Shown: positions 45,290 through 58,288, counted from the first letter of the stretch. The stretch is DNA of 64,000 bases from Sebastes aleutianus (GCA_916700875.1 CAKAKS010000062.1:1187009-1251008); one strand, 5' to 3'. The notes: generated by a model not told the origin, from the letters alone. Translations and numbers: made by a program.

Positions 45290-45791
45290 ATATCTGCACA
45301 TGGCAAAGAATGGTTAGGGAAACATCGTGGTTATGGTCAATAAGCTGTGGTTAAAGGTACTGTGTGGAGTTTTTTGGCTACTGGTAGCACTGCAGAGCAA
45401 TGCTTTTAGTCGTGGGTCCACGTTTTATTTGTGTCATGCACTCCCACAAGGAAACACGCACAAGCATGCGGGCAACACGGTCCACTGTCCTGTCAGCAGT
45501 TTCACACTGTTCCGCTCATCGTCCGCAGCAGCAGCATGCAAAGAAAGGTAGCAATGTGCCGACAAAGGTAACAAAGTGAAAAAGAGGACTAGCTAGCAAA
45601 CAACGTAGGATTTGAAATATTTCAAAAATTGTAATGTTAATGTGCAGAATAATCCAATATAAACCTAACTCCTAGCGATACTGTGCTGAACCGTAAGCAG
45701 CGCCCACACCGTGTGTCTGTCTCTGTACAGTGATCTTGAAATGTGGCGAGAAAATTGTAGAAGGGAGAGCGAAGAATAAGGCTGAAAGTTG

Positions 45792-45829
<38 letters not shown>

Positions 45830-46440
45830 TAAGAATGAGTAAATTGAAGAAGATATGGGAGAGGACATATGGTTCAGGTGGAGACGGGCATGTGAAATGA
45901 GTTTTGGAAACACTTGTTCAAACACACATCGGTACCACGGTATCTTACCTTTAGTTGAGACAGCAGCAGGGCGGCAGCACAAACATGGAGGGAGGAAGAA
46001 AAAGACTTTCATTAGTATCAATAAAACCTTCACTTTGCTGGTCTAATAGGGGTCAATTGTGGCAGTGGCTGGTGACATGGTTGATCAAAGGTCAAAGGTG
46101 AAATACACCATACAAGTACAATAAAGTCTTTCTTCCCTGCGTGGAACCAATACGGAAAAACATTTATAGTGCAAACATATGTTGTGCTCTGATGGTTGAA
46201 ACAAGGGTTGGTTCAGGTAAATATTAAAACATGCTGTTGTCCATAGCAGCAGCAGACCGGCGAAGATGTAACACATGACAAGAATGCATCAGTTTGTGCG
46301 GTGTAAGGAAGTGTGATGGAGTGTCATATGACAAGGGCTTTCTTGTTAGGGTAATGCTTCTAGGATACGGGCTAAAGGTGATGTGAAGCCACGGCATGAA
46401 GATGCTTCTCTAAAGGAGGAGGCAGTATGGAGGGGTGGAA
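45290..46440. other. No gene supported
   Basis: Ordinary sequence with a (GT)15 run at 45796-45826. No coding signal seen. Confidence 0.4.
45796..45826. repeat. (GT)15 microsatellite
   Basis: An uninterrupted run of GT dinucleotides. Confidence 0.97.
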
Positions 46441-46443
46441 GCT

Positions 46444-47250
46444 AGCCAAGCTAGCGGCGTGACTGTCAGTTCACCACTTTAGTCCCGACCGTAGACTATA
46501 TAAGAAGTGGATGTAGTCACCGTGACGTCACCCATTGGCTTGTGGTCTACAGTTTTGAAGCCTCGAGTTCGTCATTTTGGCCGTCACCATTTTGGTTTTT
46601 GGCCGTCGCAATCTCGTTTTTTTTGCAACCAGAAGTGGCGCGAGAGGGCGGAGCTAAGTACAACCAAACGCTGAACTAAGACAGTAACTGAAAACACACT
46701 GTGAAAGGGTTAAAGTTCTATAAGGCGAAAACAAGGACAACTTCCAGACCGGAAAACGCCGTGGAAGCGACCCGTCAATCCCAATAGCCAAGCTAGCTGC
46801 GTGACTGTTGGTCCACCACTTTAGTCCCGACATTAGACTGTATATAAGAAGTGGACTTAGTCACCGTGACGTCACCCATTGGTTTATGGACTACGGTTAG
46901 AAAGCCTCAGGTTGGGCATTTTGGCCTTCGGGATATTGGTTTCTGGCCATTGCCAGCACAAACTACTCCCAGACGGGACCACACCGTGGTAGTGACCTGT
47001 CAATCACAAGGTAGCCCCGCCCTAAAGCATCCCCTGCTTTATGGTCTACCTGACTCTAAATGGGACCATAATTTACTAAATGAACATCATGCTGTATTGA
47101 AGAAGACTTGAAACTAGTGATTGAGACCATAAACTCATGTTTACAATGTTTACTGAGGTAATAAATCAAGAGAGAAGTAGGTTCATTTTTACCATAGACT
47201 TCTATACAATCAGACTTCTTTTAGCAACCAGAGGAGTCGCCCCCTGCTGG
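46444..47250 (+). repeat. Dispersed repeat family L, tandemly duplicated
   Basis: The block 'agccaagctagc', 'gcgtgactgt', 'ccaccactttagtcccgac', 'agtcaccgtgacgtcaccca', 'aagcctc', 'cattttggcc' occurs twice, at about 46444 and 46787, a spacing of about 343 bp. The sequence resembles a dispersed fish repeat with a 'gtgacgtcacccattggt' core. The CGTGACGTCA core looks like a CREB/ATF site but is part of the repeat. Confidence 0.75.
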
Positions 47251-47337
47251 CTGTTAGAAAGAATGCAGGTTTAAGGCACTTCCTCATTGGCTTCACTTTT
47301 CAGAACCGGAGGTTGTCGCCTTGTCCCGACTGAAAAA

Positions 47338-47453
47338 TCTCATCTACTGGATTGATCGCCAAGACATTTTGTACAGAAGGTCATGGTCCCCAGAGGGTGA
47401 ATCCTAAAGACTATGGAGATCCCGTGACTCTAGCACCATGATGAGGTTGACAT
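47338..47453 (+). mobile_element. Fragment of a dispersed repeat
   Basis: 'catctactggattgatcgcc', 'ggtcatggtccccagagggt' and 'gatcccgtgactctagcacc' resemble a widespread teleost repeat known to me from memory. There is no second copy here, and class is uncertain. Confidence 0.4.
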
Positions 47454-47755
47454 TGTTGTTGCCTGTTGGGCTGCAGTTTGCCATGTTATGATTGGAGCAT
47501 ATTGTTTTATGCTAAATGCAGTACCTGTGAGGGTTTCTGGACAATATCTGTCATTGTTTTGTGTTGTTAATTGATTTCCAATAATAAATATATACATACA
47601 TTTGCATAAAGCAGCATATTAGCCCATGCTGATAGGAGTATTAAATACTTTTCCCTCTACGGTATATTTTGAACAAATAAAAAAATGTGCGATTAACTAT
47701 GGACAATCATGTGATTCATCGCGAATAAATATTTGAATCGACTGACAGCCCTACC
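47454..47755 (+). mobile_element. hAT-like MITE family B, right-end fragment
   Basis: It runs from 'ttgttgttgcctgttgggct' to the terminus 'gaatcgactgacagccctac'. The left half is missing. It abuts another repeat fragment at its 5' edge. Confidence 0.85.
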
Positions 47756-47759
47756 GGAG

Positions 47760-49446
47760 ACTCTTTGATTTTTTGTTTGTTTTTTCTAGAGGGAAAATGC
47801 TGGCAGGTAATTGGTTGAGTATGACGACATTATCCGTATTTGAAATAGACTGGAGACATTTCCCTGATATCCCTACTGTGCTAGCTTGGAAAGGCTCAGC
47901 AAGGAAGAAGATGAAACAAGTAGGTGAAATGAATAGATGAACAATCCCCCGTTTTCCACAGGTACACAGAGTGGCTTCGTGTGGTCTCAGCTCCTTCATG
48001 ATGTCGATAACTCCCCCCCTCCCCTCGCGCTCTATATCCCTCCTTGTGGTGGCATGGCCCCTGTCAGGTGACACGGGAGCTGATGAGGCCTGACAGAGGG
48101 TCAGCGACCCCACTTCCTACTCTAATTGGTCCTGGGTGATAAACCGGCCCCCTGGGACTCGGGGAGATGTGGACTTGGTGGAGCGGGGAGGAGCGAGGAG
48201 CAGCGGAGTGGGGTGAGTTAACGGGGGTCCGGCGAGGCCTCTTCTAACTCAAGCATTTGGTAATGCGCTAATTAATTTTAAGAGTTCGACATTACCCCCC
48301 ACCCCCCCCCCCCTTTTCTGGCCCTCACCAGAAACAGATGTTAAGCTGAGAGGGAGGGGAGAGGGGAGAGGGGTGGTGGTGGTGGTGGTGGGTGATACGG
48401 TGAACACTGCTGAGCCAAACACGGATACAGATCTCCAGAAGAGGAGAGGAAAAGAGAGTCGAGGGGTGACAGAATAAAAGAGAGAAAGAATGTTCCAAAG
48501 GATCCAAGTCACTCCCCCCCATCCCCCCCCCCCCCCCCTCTCTGAAAGGTGAAGCGGATGACAGTGCAATTTCACACCTGGCTGAGCGAACGACAGATTC
48601 TTCTGTAAGCGAGGAGGAGAACAAAACACAAAACATCCTCCTGAGGAGCAGCGCACGTGCCCGCATGTACAACATACACACACACAGACACGGAAACAGA
48701 ATGCAATACAATGTATTATGTTTAACACTCGTGGGTTACACCCTGAGAAACAAACACACAATGGCCTATTCATGAGATATGTGTGTGTACAATGACACGT
48801 GTGTCTTTGAAGAAGAGGAAGGGAGGGGGTATTTTCAAGAGGCATCTGTAACTTAATAAAGATACAGCGAGGATGGTGTTGGTAGGAGGGGGGGGGGGGG
48901 TTGACACACAACATTCAAATGTTAAGTTGTCAGCAGTGAGTGCAGGATAACAGGAGTTGTTTTTGTCCTGCCTAATGTGTCAGGGGGATCTGGAAGTGAT
49001 CTGTGGCCCTGACATGAAAACAGGAGGGGGCGGAGGCGTGGATGTGGGTGTTTAAGGGGGTAAGAGGGTGTGGGGAGGTCCAGGGAGGCCCAGTTGTTGT
49101 AACCTCTGACCTTTCGGCACGCTCCAGGGCCTCCCAGAAGCCACTTCAAATGCACCCTGCATGGAAGCCCCCCCCCCGCCCCCCACCACAGAGAGAGAGA
49201 AAGAGAGAGCGGGGAGCGCAAGTCTCAGCTGTCATCGCTGTCACAGAGACGCACATAACGTAGTCACAAAACAAGCACTCTGTTTGTTTCTGCTTCTGTG
49301 ATTATGCTAACCACGAGTCCAGAGCCTCACGTTGCCTTTAGTCCCTGTGGACAAGTTGCTGCTCCGTACAGACGTCCTCACAGTGGTTGGACGGAGGCAT
49401 CCCATAGACGACGCAAACACACACACAGACACATTATATCTTTCAT
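47760..49446. other. No gene supported
   Basis: Contains long C runs near 48296-48314 and 48515-48538, a GGT run near 48375, and a G run near 48889. The 221- and 128-aa minus-strand frames at 48249-48914 are low-complexity and overlap in different frames, so I do not accept them. Confidence 0.4.
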
Positions 49447-49472
49447 CCTTTCAACGAGAGACGCACAGATAC

Positions 49473-50437
49473 TGGGGGTGTAATGATTCATCTACTACAT
49501 CGATGTATCGATTTATATTCCTACGATCCAATTACATCGATAGGTACACTGCAAGTTGTCCTTAACTCCTTAACGGGAGACGTATATCGATCTAAAATCG
49601 ATTTTCAAGGTAAATAATCGATTGTATCGAAGAATTTGCACCTTGTATTTAGGCACCACAAACGTTACATGGATGTATTTTTTAGCACTTTTATTAGTAA
49701 AGAAATGTTAAACCATACTCCGGTTCACTCTCCCCGTGTATAACGTCATCGACATGCGCCAGCTTGCCAGCTCTGCCGGCTCTGCAGAGATGGCTCTGCA
49801 GCGCAAGCGTGCATGCAGACAAACGGCGCCCCTTTGCCTGGACTCCTCGCTCTACCACCCGGTATCGGCGTGGAGGGAGACGGGCACCGTTCTGCATGAG
49901 CTGCCGGCGCTGCAGTGCAAAAGAGCCGGCCAGCAGATTTTCACTTTGGGGGCATTACATGACTAGATGTTATCTATCCACTGGACGAGGGCGGCGTCAA
50001 CCACAGGTGCTTTCCCCGTGCACAGGACCTCAGGTCCTGAAGTTGCACTTTTTATTATTTTCAAATAAAAGCTGTATGTATTTGCCATTAATCGTTGTTT
50101 ACTTGTTTATATCCATAATTATTTTATCCCTGATTTCCTTACAAGAAAAACTTTGAGGAATCCTGACCTGCTCTGTCCAGTAGCAGATATTTATTACACA
50201 ATCACACTGCTTGAATTTTTGGCAAAAAAAAGTTGCTGTATCGATTTCAAGTCATTGAATCGTATCGTATCGTATCGTATCGTATCGTATCGTATCGTAT
50301 CGTATCGTATCGTATCGTATCGTATCGTATCGTATCGTATCGCTCTAGATGAGCCAAATATCGTCCTTGAATCGTATCGTAAACCATCAAAATTGATACG
50401 TATCATATCGTTGTAAAAACGTGTCGTTACACCCCTA
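49473..50437. mobile_element. hAT-type MITE family G, nested in the terminal repeat of family F
   Basis: It begins TGGGGGTGTAATGATTC and ends GTCGTTACACCCCTA, imperfect inverted repeats. Flanking octamers ACAGATAC (49465-49472) and ACCGATAC (50438-50445) differ at one base. Subterminal 'atcgat'/'tatcg' motifs are abundant, and one has expanded to a microsatellite. At 965 bp it lacks a recognisable transposase. Confidence 0.88.
50260..50340. repeat. (CGTAT)16 pentanucleotide microsatellite
   Basis: About 16 perfect CGTAT units near the right end of the family G element. Flanking single copies of 'gaatcgtatcgt' show that the motif belongs to the element and expanded in place. Open frames on both strands across it are artefacts. 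Confidence 0.97.
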
Positions 50438-50891
50438 ACCGATACCGGATCGGCAATGGGGCTGATTTATTAAATTATATTCTTTGTTTATATACTATGT
50501 ACATTACATACTGGAATTTGAATTGCTGTTTACCAATTTGTTGCTGCATTAAAAAAATGTATACCTGAATTATAATTCCTGTTAATTTAGAAGATTTTTT
50601 TTGCCAAGTTGTTGGTGTATGATTTATTACTTAATAAATAACAATTAAATAAACGTATAGCTATGTATTTATTGGTCACATTTTGATTTACAAAGTTAGG
50701 AAAGCAGTGTTTAAGTCAAGCCTGATGATGCCTTACACATAAACGAATAATCCCAGTCACTTCCACACAGTGAGGCAAACAGCTTAATGAGACACTGGTA
50801 TCAGAGCGGTACTCGGTATCGGCCGATACTCAAAGCCCAGGTATCGCTATCGGGACTGAAAAAGTTGGATCGGTGCGTCCCTACTTTCAAC

Positions 50892-51118
50892 TCCTAGTTT
50901 TCACCTTTTCTTTCTCTTTAAGTAGCTTTACCATTTAGCTTTTGGAAAAAATCCTCTTATTCAACACTTTACCTGCTTGTTCTAGCTCTTATTGAAGCTA
51001 CACGATGATCACCAAGTGAAATACACTTGTGTTTATTTTATGGCTACAAACATGGCATCAAGTAAAACCTATTCTAGATTTCTTAAGCAATATTTTCATT
51101 CATCCGATTAGGGCTGTC
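50892..51118. other. No gene seen
   Basis: Ordinary AT-rich sequence. Confidence 0.4.
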
Positions 51119-51420
51119 ACAATTTCAGATTTTCACGACACGTTTATCGTGGCCAAAAGAATTCACAATAACAATTTTATCATGATATCTATATAAAATC
51201 AGTCAAATTCATCTTTACCTTTGTATATTGTGTTGAATTACACTCAAAATTCGAGCGTAGTGGGAGTCTGTACCCATATATGTGCAAAAGCGTGATTTAA
51301 AAGGCGCTGCATTTTTTACACAATATTATCATGTGTATTATTAACATTATATCAATATTGAATTGTTTAAATATCATGGTTATTGTCAATACCGGTCTAT
51401 TGCAACACCCCCAAGTCAGA
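51119..51420 (+). mobile_element. hAT-like MITE, left part
   Basis: It starts TAGGGCTGTCACAATTTCAG and has 'cgtttatcgtggccaaaag' and 'atcatgatatct', typical of hAT-type termini. The right end and duplication were not identified. Confidence 0.55.
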
Positions 51421-51424
51421 TCTT

Positions 51425-51897
51425 CAGACACAAAACAGCACAAACTAACATTATATTATGTATACATATCTCAGAAATATATGCCATATATGAGTCTTCA
51501 GAAAACAATAAAGTGATCATCATTCACAAGTCTTAATAACTGTGAATGAAACCCTCTCCCAAAAATGAAAATATATATAAATAAAAAATAACAAAATAGA
51601 AATTGAGTAAGAAAAGAAAAAAAAGAAAGGAAAAATTTGAAAATATTGTTAAAGGGAAAGAAAAGCTCCAAATAATAAAATAATAATTAAAAAAAATGAT
51701 TATTCACTTTCTCTTTAGGGTTCTGTCTGACAATCGTTTTGCATTCCAGTTGTTGACACCGTTGATCGATGACGGTGTCACCAGCTGCAGATTGCTGTCA
51801 CTTTTACATTTGTTATTGCTGTTGAGAGCCTGATGAAGATCACAGGGAATAACAGTGAATAATAAAAGCAGTGTGCCGATTCTATTTTCTGCCATGA
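51425..51897. other. No gene supported
   Basis: AT-rich sequence up to the Tc1 insertion site. Confidence 0.4.
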
Positions 51898-51899
51898 TA

Positions 51900-52115
51900 C
51901 AGACGTAGGCAAAGTTGTTGGGACCCTTCCGTTAAAGAAAGAAAAACCCACAATGGTCACTGAAATAACTTGAAACTGACAAAAGTAATAATAAATAAAA
52001 ATTTACTGAAAATGAACTAATGAAAATCAGACATTGTTTTTGAATTGTGGTTCAACAGAATCATTTTAAAAAACAAACTAATGAAACTGACCTGGACAAA
52101 AAATGATGGTACCCC
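51900..52115 (+). repeat. Left terminal inverted repeat of the Tc1 element
   Basis: It is the reverse complement of 53306-53521 with few differences, for example 'cttccgttaaagaaagaaaa' in both. Copies of the outer motif deeper in the repeat, as in IR/DR-type Tc1 elements, were not resolved by eye. Confidence 0.93.
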
Positions 52116-52281
52116 TAGAAAAGATGTAAAATAATTTGACCATAGGGACATATTAAACTAAGGTGTGTCCTGTAAATAGCATCACAGGTATCTTCAAACT
52201 TGTAATCAGTCAGTCTGCCTATTTAAAGGGTGAAAAGTAGTCACTGTGCTGTTTGGTATCATGGTGTGTACCACACTGAAC

Positions 52282-53302
52282 ATGGACCACAGAAAGCTAA
52301 GGAGAGAGTTGTCTCAGGAGATCAGAAAGAACATTATAGACCTTCATGTTAAAGGTAAAGGCTATAAGACCATCTCCAAGCAGCTTGATGTTCCTGTGAC
52401 TACAGTTGCACATATTATTCAGAAGTTTAAGGTCCATGGGTCTGTAGCCAACCTCCCTGGACGTGGCCACAAGAGGAGAATTGATGACATATTGAAGAGA
52501 CGGATAATACGAATGGTAACCAAAGAGCCCAGAACAACTTCCAAAGAGATTAGAGGTGAACTCCAAGGTCAAGGTACATCAGTGTCAGATCGCATCATCC
52601 GTCACTGTTTGAGCCAAAGTGGACTTAATGGAAGACAACCGAGGAGGACACCAAATCATAAAAAAGTGAGACTGGAATTTTCCAAAATGCATATTGACAA
52701 GCCACAAAGCTTCTGGGAGAATGTCCTTTGGACAGATGAGACAAAACTGGAGCTTTTTGGCAAGTCACATCAGCTCTATGTTCACAGACGCAAAAATGAA
52801 GCATCCAAAGAAAAGAACACTGTACCTAATGTGAAACATGGAGAAGGCTCGGTTATGTTATGGGGCTGCTTTGTTGCATCTGGCACAGGGTGTCTTGAAT
52901 CTGTGCAGGGTGCAATGAAATCTCAAGACTATCAAGGCATTCTGGAGCGAAATGTGCTGCCCAGTGTCAGAAAGCTTGGTCTCAGTTGCAGGTCATGGGT
53001 CCTCAAACAGGATAATGACCCAAAACACAGCTAAAAACACCCAAGAATGGCTAAGAACAAAACATTGGACTATTCTGAAGTGGCCTTCTATGAGCCCTGA
53101 TCTAAATCCTATTGAACATCTGTGGAAGGAGCTGAAACATGCAGTCTGGAGAAGGCACCCTTCAAACCTGAGACAGCTGGAGCAGTTTGCTCATGAGGAG
53201 TGGGCCAACATACCTGTCGACAGGTGCAGAAGTCTCATTGAGAGTTACAGAAATCACTTGATTGCAGTGATTGCCTCAAAAGGTTGTGCAACAAAATATT
53301 AA
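52282..53302 (+). pseudogene. Tc1 transposase, one frameshift
   Basis: The product would be the cut-and-paste DDE transposase acting on the element's own ends. I start at the Met at 52282 (MDHRKLRR) because the family begins at this point; an upstream in-frame Met at 52246 adds 12 unlikely residues. Residues 10-50 form the first helix-turn-helix (YKTISKQLDVPVTTV). A basic GRGHKRR linker is at 61-66. The second helix-turn-helix spans about 85-122. The catalytic Asp of WTDETK is residue 152. The second Asp lies in the QDNDPKH motif at 243-249. The reading frame then stops at 53032-53034. The rest (from about 53030 to 53302) is intact in the next plus-strand frame and contains the catalytic Glu in NPIEHLW. 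The break is consistent with loss of two bases in a short CA run near 53024-53031. All DD34E residues are visible, so this copy is inactive only by the frameshift as far as I can see. Confidence 0.93.
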
Positions 53303-53305
53303 GTT

Positions 53306-53521
53306 AAGGGTACCATCATTTTTGTCTAGGCCAGTTTCATTAGTTTGTTTTTTTAAATGATTCTGCTGAACCATAATTCAAAAACAATATCTGATTTTCA
53401 TTAGTTAATTTTCAGTGAATTTTTATTTATTATTACTTTTGTCAGTTTCAAGTTATTTCAGTGACCATTGTTGGTTTTTCTTTCTTTAACGGAAGGGTAC
53501 CAACGATTTTGCCTACGTCTG
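53306..53521 (-). repeat. Right terminal inverted repeat of the Tc1 element
   Basis: It starts four bases after the transposase stop codon and mirrors the left repeat, ending at the TA duplication. Confidence 0.93.
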
Positions 53522-53738
53522 TAACTTCCCTTTGGCTCAGCACCTGTTGAAGAGTTTTCTTTAAATATACTTGTTTTTCTCCACAGTTTAGCAGGACACA
53601 TCTGGTATCTTTGGAAAATGTGGGACCTTAACAAGAGATTTAAATAAAGTTCTCTGACTTTGGAGTCAAAGTTTGGCTGCATGGGTTGAGTTTGTAACGA
53701 CTAACCCAGTGGCAGGTCAGAGGGGTTTAAGAGGTTAA

Positions 53739-54400
53739 AGCTGCAGTAGGCGAGATTGGAGAAAATATGATCAAAAAAAGTTATTTTTTATAAAATGGTC
53801 ACTATATCGTGACAGTAGTACATGAAACAGGTAACCTGAAAAAAATCATGTTCCTCTGTATCCTCCGGTGCTCCTAACAGCATCTGCAAGATTTCACAGA
53901 CCGGAGGAAAACAAGCAGTAAGAGCTGATCTGAGGTCTGCTGTCCAGCTGCTGTCTATGAGAGCCGGCTGTCAATCACTCGTGAACTCTGACCAAACGGT
54001 CAAACTAGGCAGCGCTGATCAAATATGAATCAATATTCTGTTACTGTAATGTCTATTTCTCTCCTCACATGTTTTCAGAATCATCTTGTAGTGCACAGTT
54101 TAGCTGTAAAATGAGAAAGTTTGTGATGCCGCCGCCGCCATTGTGAGATCTGGTGAAGGAACACCAAGTTCTGGTCACATGACCGGAGCACAGCCAATAG
54201 GAACGCTCTCTCTCTCTGAAATGACCTGTGATTGGTCAAAGTCTCCCGTCACAGGCTAGATGTTCTAAAGCCTGAAAACAGAGCCATGAGGAGGAGCAGA
54301 AGTCTAGTTATCTCTCAGAACACTTGAATTACAATATGCTGAAAGGTTATTATGGAATTATTTCCCCAATGATGCCAAAAATATACTGCCTACTGAAGCT
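53739..54400 (-). mobile_element. TTAA-flanked (piggyBac-like) MITE family P, copy 2
   Basis: TTAA lies at 53735-53738 and 54401-54404. The ends are AGCTGCAGTAGGCG and, in reverse complement, AGCTTCAGTAGGCAG. It is inverted relative to the copy at 17002 and similar along its length ('ttcagaatcatcttgtagtg', 'cagccaataggaacgctctc', 'aagcctgaaaacagagccat'). The two copies differ by small indels (662 against 637 bp). Confidence 0.9.
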
Positions 54401-54404
54401 TTAA

Positions 54405-55141
54405 TTGAGGTCGTATTCCTAATCATTGTTTTCTTCTCGCTCCAAAATGTTTGAACTCCTTGCTCTTGGATCCTCACTGAAATCCACACACTGCATACTG
54501 AGCGAAAACCTCAGCCCAGCTCCCCTCTCCTCCTCACTGCTCTGCAGAGCATTAGACGTCAAACAACAAACTCCCATCTCGCCGTCTCTCTCCTCACGTG
54601 TTGCCATAGCGTGTGTGGTCTGATTAGTGAGGACCCTGTGGTTCAGCTCTGACCTGGGGAGTATGCGGCGCGGCGGTTGAGTGGGCGCGCGAGGCACTTC
54701 GATGAGGGTGATGTGCCAGCGGGAGGAAATGCGATATCATCCGTGAGCTGTCAACCTCCAGTGAGAAAGCAGACCCCGAGGGGCGTCGTCACGCCAACCC
54801 CGTCCTGCCCTATATGATCCCCTAATACTTGTCATACCCCCTGCGGCTATTTCTGACCTATGTAAAAAACACCTGACAGTTGACGGGAATCCATCATCAG
54901 TCTTCTTGACTTCTGACATACACAGCTTGTACCAACATATACTGTACATCAACGCACAGCAAGTGTTGATATTGATCCACTGCACACGAGGGAATTTCCC
55001 CTCCAACTTAAGCCTCCTACAACAGTAGCACACACTTCCAGGAGACTGAGGGCGGATTGATCATTTTACTTTGGCTGTGTCAGCAGGCAGCAGCCACCTA
55101 ACTGCTCTGGGGGCCAGGAGAGACCCAGGAAGAGTGAGAGA
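54405..55141. other. No gene supported
   Basis: A short CpG-dense stretch lies at 54660-54700 (GCGGCGCGGCGG, GGGCGCGCGAGG). Frames of 60-98 aa have no recognisable domain. Confidence 0.4.
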
Positions 55142-55649
55142 AATTTTTGGCAAGGAAAAACTGTCATGTCCATTTTCAAAGGGGTCCCTTGACCTCTGAC
55201 CTCCAGATATGTGAATGTAAATGGGTTCTCTGGGTACCCACGAGTCTCCCCTTTACAGACATGCCCACTTTATGACAATCACATGCAGTTTGGGGCAAGT
55301 CATAGTCAAGTCAGCACACTGACACACTGACAGCTGTTGTTGCCTGTTGGGCTGCAGTTTGCCATGTTATGATTGGAGCATATTGTTTTATGCTAAATGC
55401 AGTACCTGTGAGGGTTTCTGGATCAATATCTGTCATTGTTTCCAGTAATAAATATATACATACATTTGCATAAACAAGCACATTTGCCCACTCCCATGTT
55501 GATAAGTGAATTAAATACTTGACAAATCTCCCTTTAAGGTTCATTTTGAACTGATAAAAATTTGCCATTAATTTGCAATTAATTGCGATTAATCAAGTAA
55601 AATCATGCCATTAATCACGCTTAAATATTATATCCACTGACAGCCCTAC
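55142..55649 (+). mobile_element. hAT-like MITE family B, left-truncated copy
   Basis: It starts within the family body ('ttttggcaaggaaaaactgt') and ends 'tccactgacagcccta'. It includes the internal 'ctgttgttgcctgttgggct' block and the minus-strand frame shared with the copies at 8154 and 43758. Confidence 0.85.
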
Positions 55650-55779
55650 ATAAAACAAATTAAAACTTGTGTGGCAGAACTTTTCTTTTTTCTTTTTCCC
55701 TACCACATGAATCATCTTGTCCCCCAGATTGATCATGTGACCCTTTGGAGGGGGCCTGACCCCTTGGTTGGGAACCACT

Positions 55780-56150
55780 GGACTAAACTACCTAACTGTA
55801 TATAAATAAAATAAAATATCGATACACTTGAGTATCGCAATATTATGTTGACTTTTAAATAATAGTTTACACGCAAATATTGGTGGCAGACAGTGGCTCA
55901 GATTGCACAAAAAGTAGAGCTATGATGTTTGGATGTTACAGGGACTGTGATGAATGCAAATGCAGATCCCACTTTAAATTCAGATTTTATGCATATGGTA
56001 ATGTGTTCTTTATACTATGAGTTTTCCTAAAATGAGATTTAAATAATTGCAATATATTGCCTTGCTTAAAGTATTGTAATATATTGAATCATCACCCCTG
56101 TATCATGGTATGTATCGTATCGTCAGATTCTTGCCAATACACAGCCCTGA
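55780..56150 (+). mobile_element. Probable hAT-like repeat, right end
   Basis: Sequences such as 'atatcgatacacttgagtat', 'gcaatatattgc' and the terminus 'attcttgccaatacacagcc' + 'ctg' have the hAT-MITE style seen elsewhere in the window. The left end is not clear. Confidence 0.45.
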
Positions 56151-56259
56151 TATAAAATAGTTCAAACAAGCTCCACCTGGAGGAGCTACAACAGTTACAT
56201 GCTGTCTACACGTTGCTGCATCAGTATTAACGATCTAATCATGTAATATATAATAATAT

Positions 56260-56430
56260 CAGTCACAGGGGCCATTTTACTGCAGAATTACTACTTTTAC
56301 TTTGAATATTTTAAGCATATTTAGTTGATAATACTTCTGTACTTATGTAGGATTTTGAATGCAGGACTTTAAGTATTTTCCCTTCTTTCACTTAAGTAGT
56401 GGTTTGGAGTATTCTTTCACCACTGAAGGA
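56260..56430. mobile_element. Fragment of the 'CAGTGGTG' hAT-type family
   Basis: 'ttactgcagaattactactt', 'gcaggactttaagtattttc' and the terminal 'agtagtggtttggagtattc' + 'tttcaccactg' relate to the complete element at 61183-61726. The relation is partial and diverged. Confidence 0.5.
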
Positions 56431-56434
56431 TACA

Positions 56435-58288
<1,854 letters not shown>

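Larger units (their letters stand above)
49456..50883 (-). mobile_element. hAT-type MITE family F, complete, with perfect 8-bp duplication
   Basis: CTTTCAAC is duplicated at 49448-49455 and 50884-50891. The right end, in reverse complement, reads TAGGGACGCACCGATCC. The left end 'gagagacgcacagatac' is a decayed version of it. Only about 455 bp belong to this element, because a family G MITE sits between 49473 and 50437, inside the left terminal repeat. Confidence 0.92.
51900..53521 (+). mobile_element. Tc1-like transposon, full length
   Basis: The 1622-bp element has TA at both flanks (51898-51899 and 53522-53523), the duplication made by Tc1/mariner transposition. It begins CAGACGTAGGCAAAG and ends with CCTACGTCTG. 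Its terminal inverted repeats are about 216 bp (51900-52115 and 53306-53521) and nearly identical apart from a few substitutions and short A/T indels. One transposase gene lies between them, broken by a frameshift. Size and organisation are standard for vertebrate Tc1 elements. The good preservation of ends and coding sequence suggests a fairly recent insertion compared with the MITEs nearby. Confidence 0.96.

Noticed and set aside
48249..48914. 221-aa minus-strand frame
   Set aside because: Low-complexity, crosses C/G homopolymers, and overlaps a 128-aa frame in another phase.
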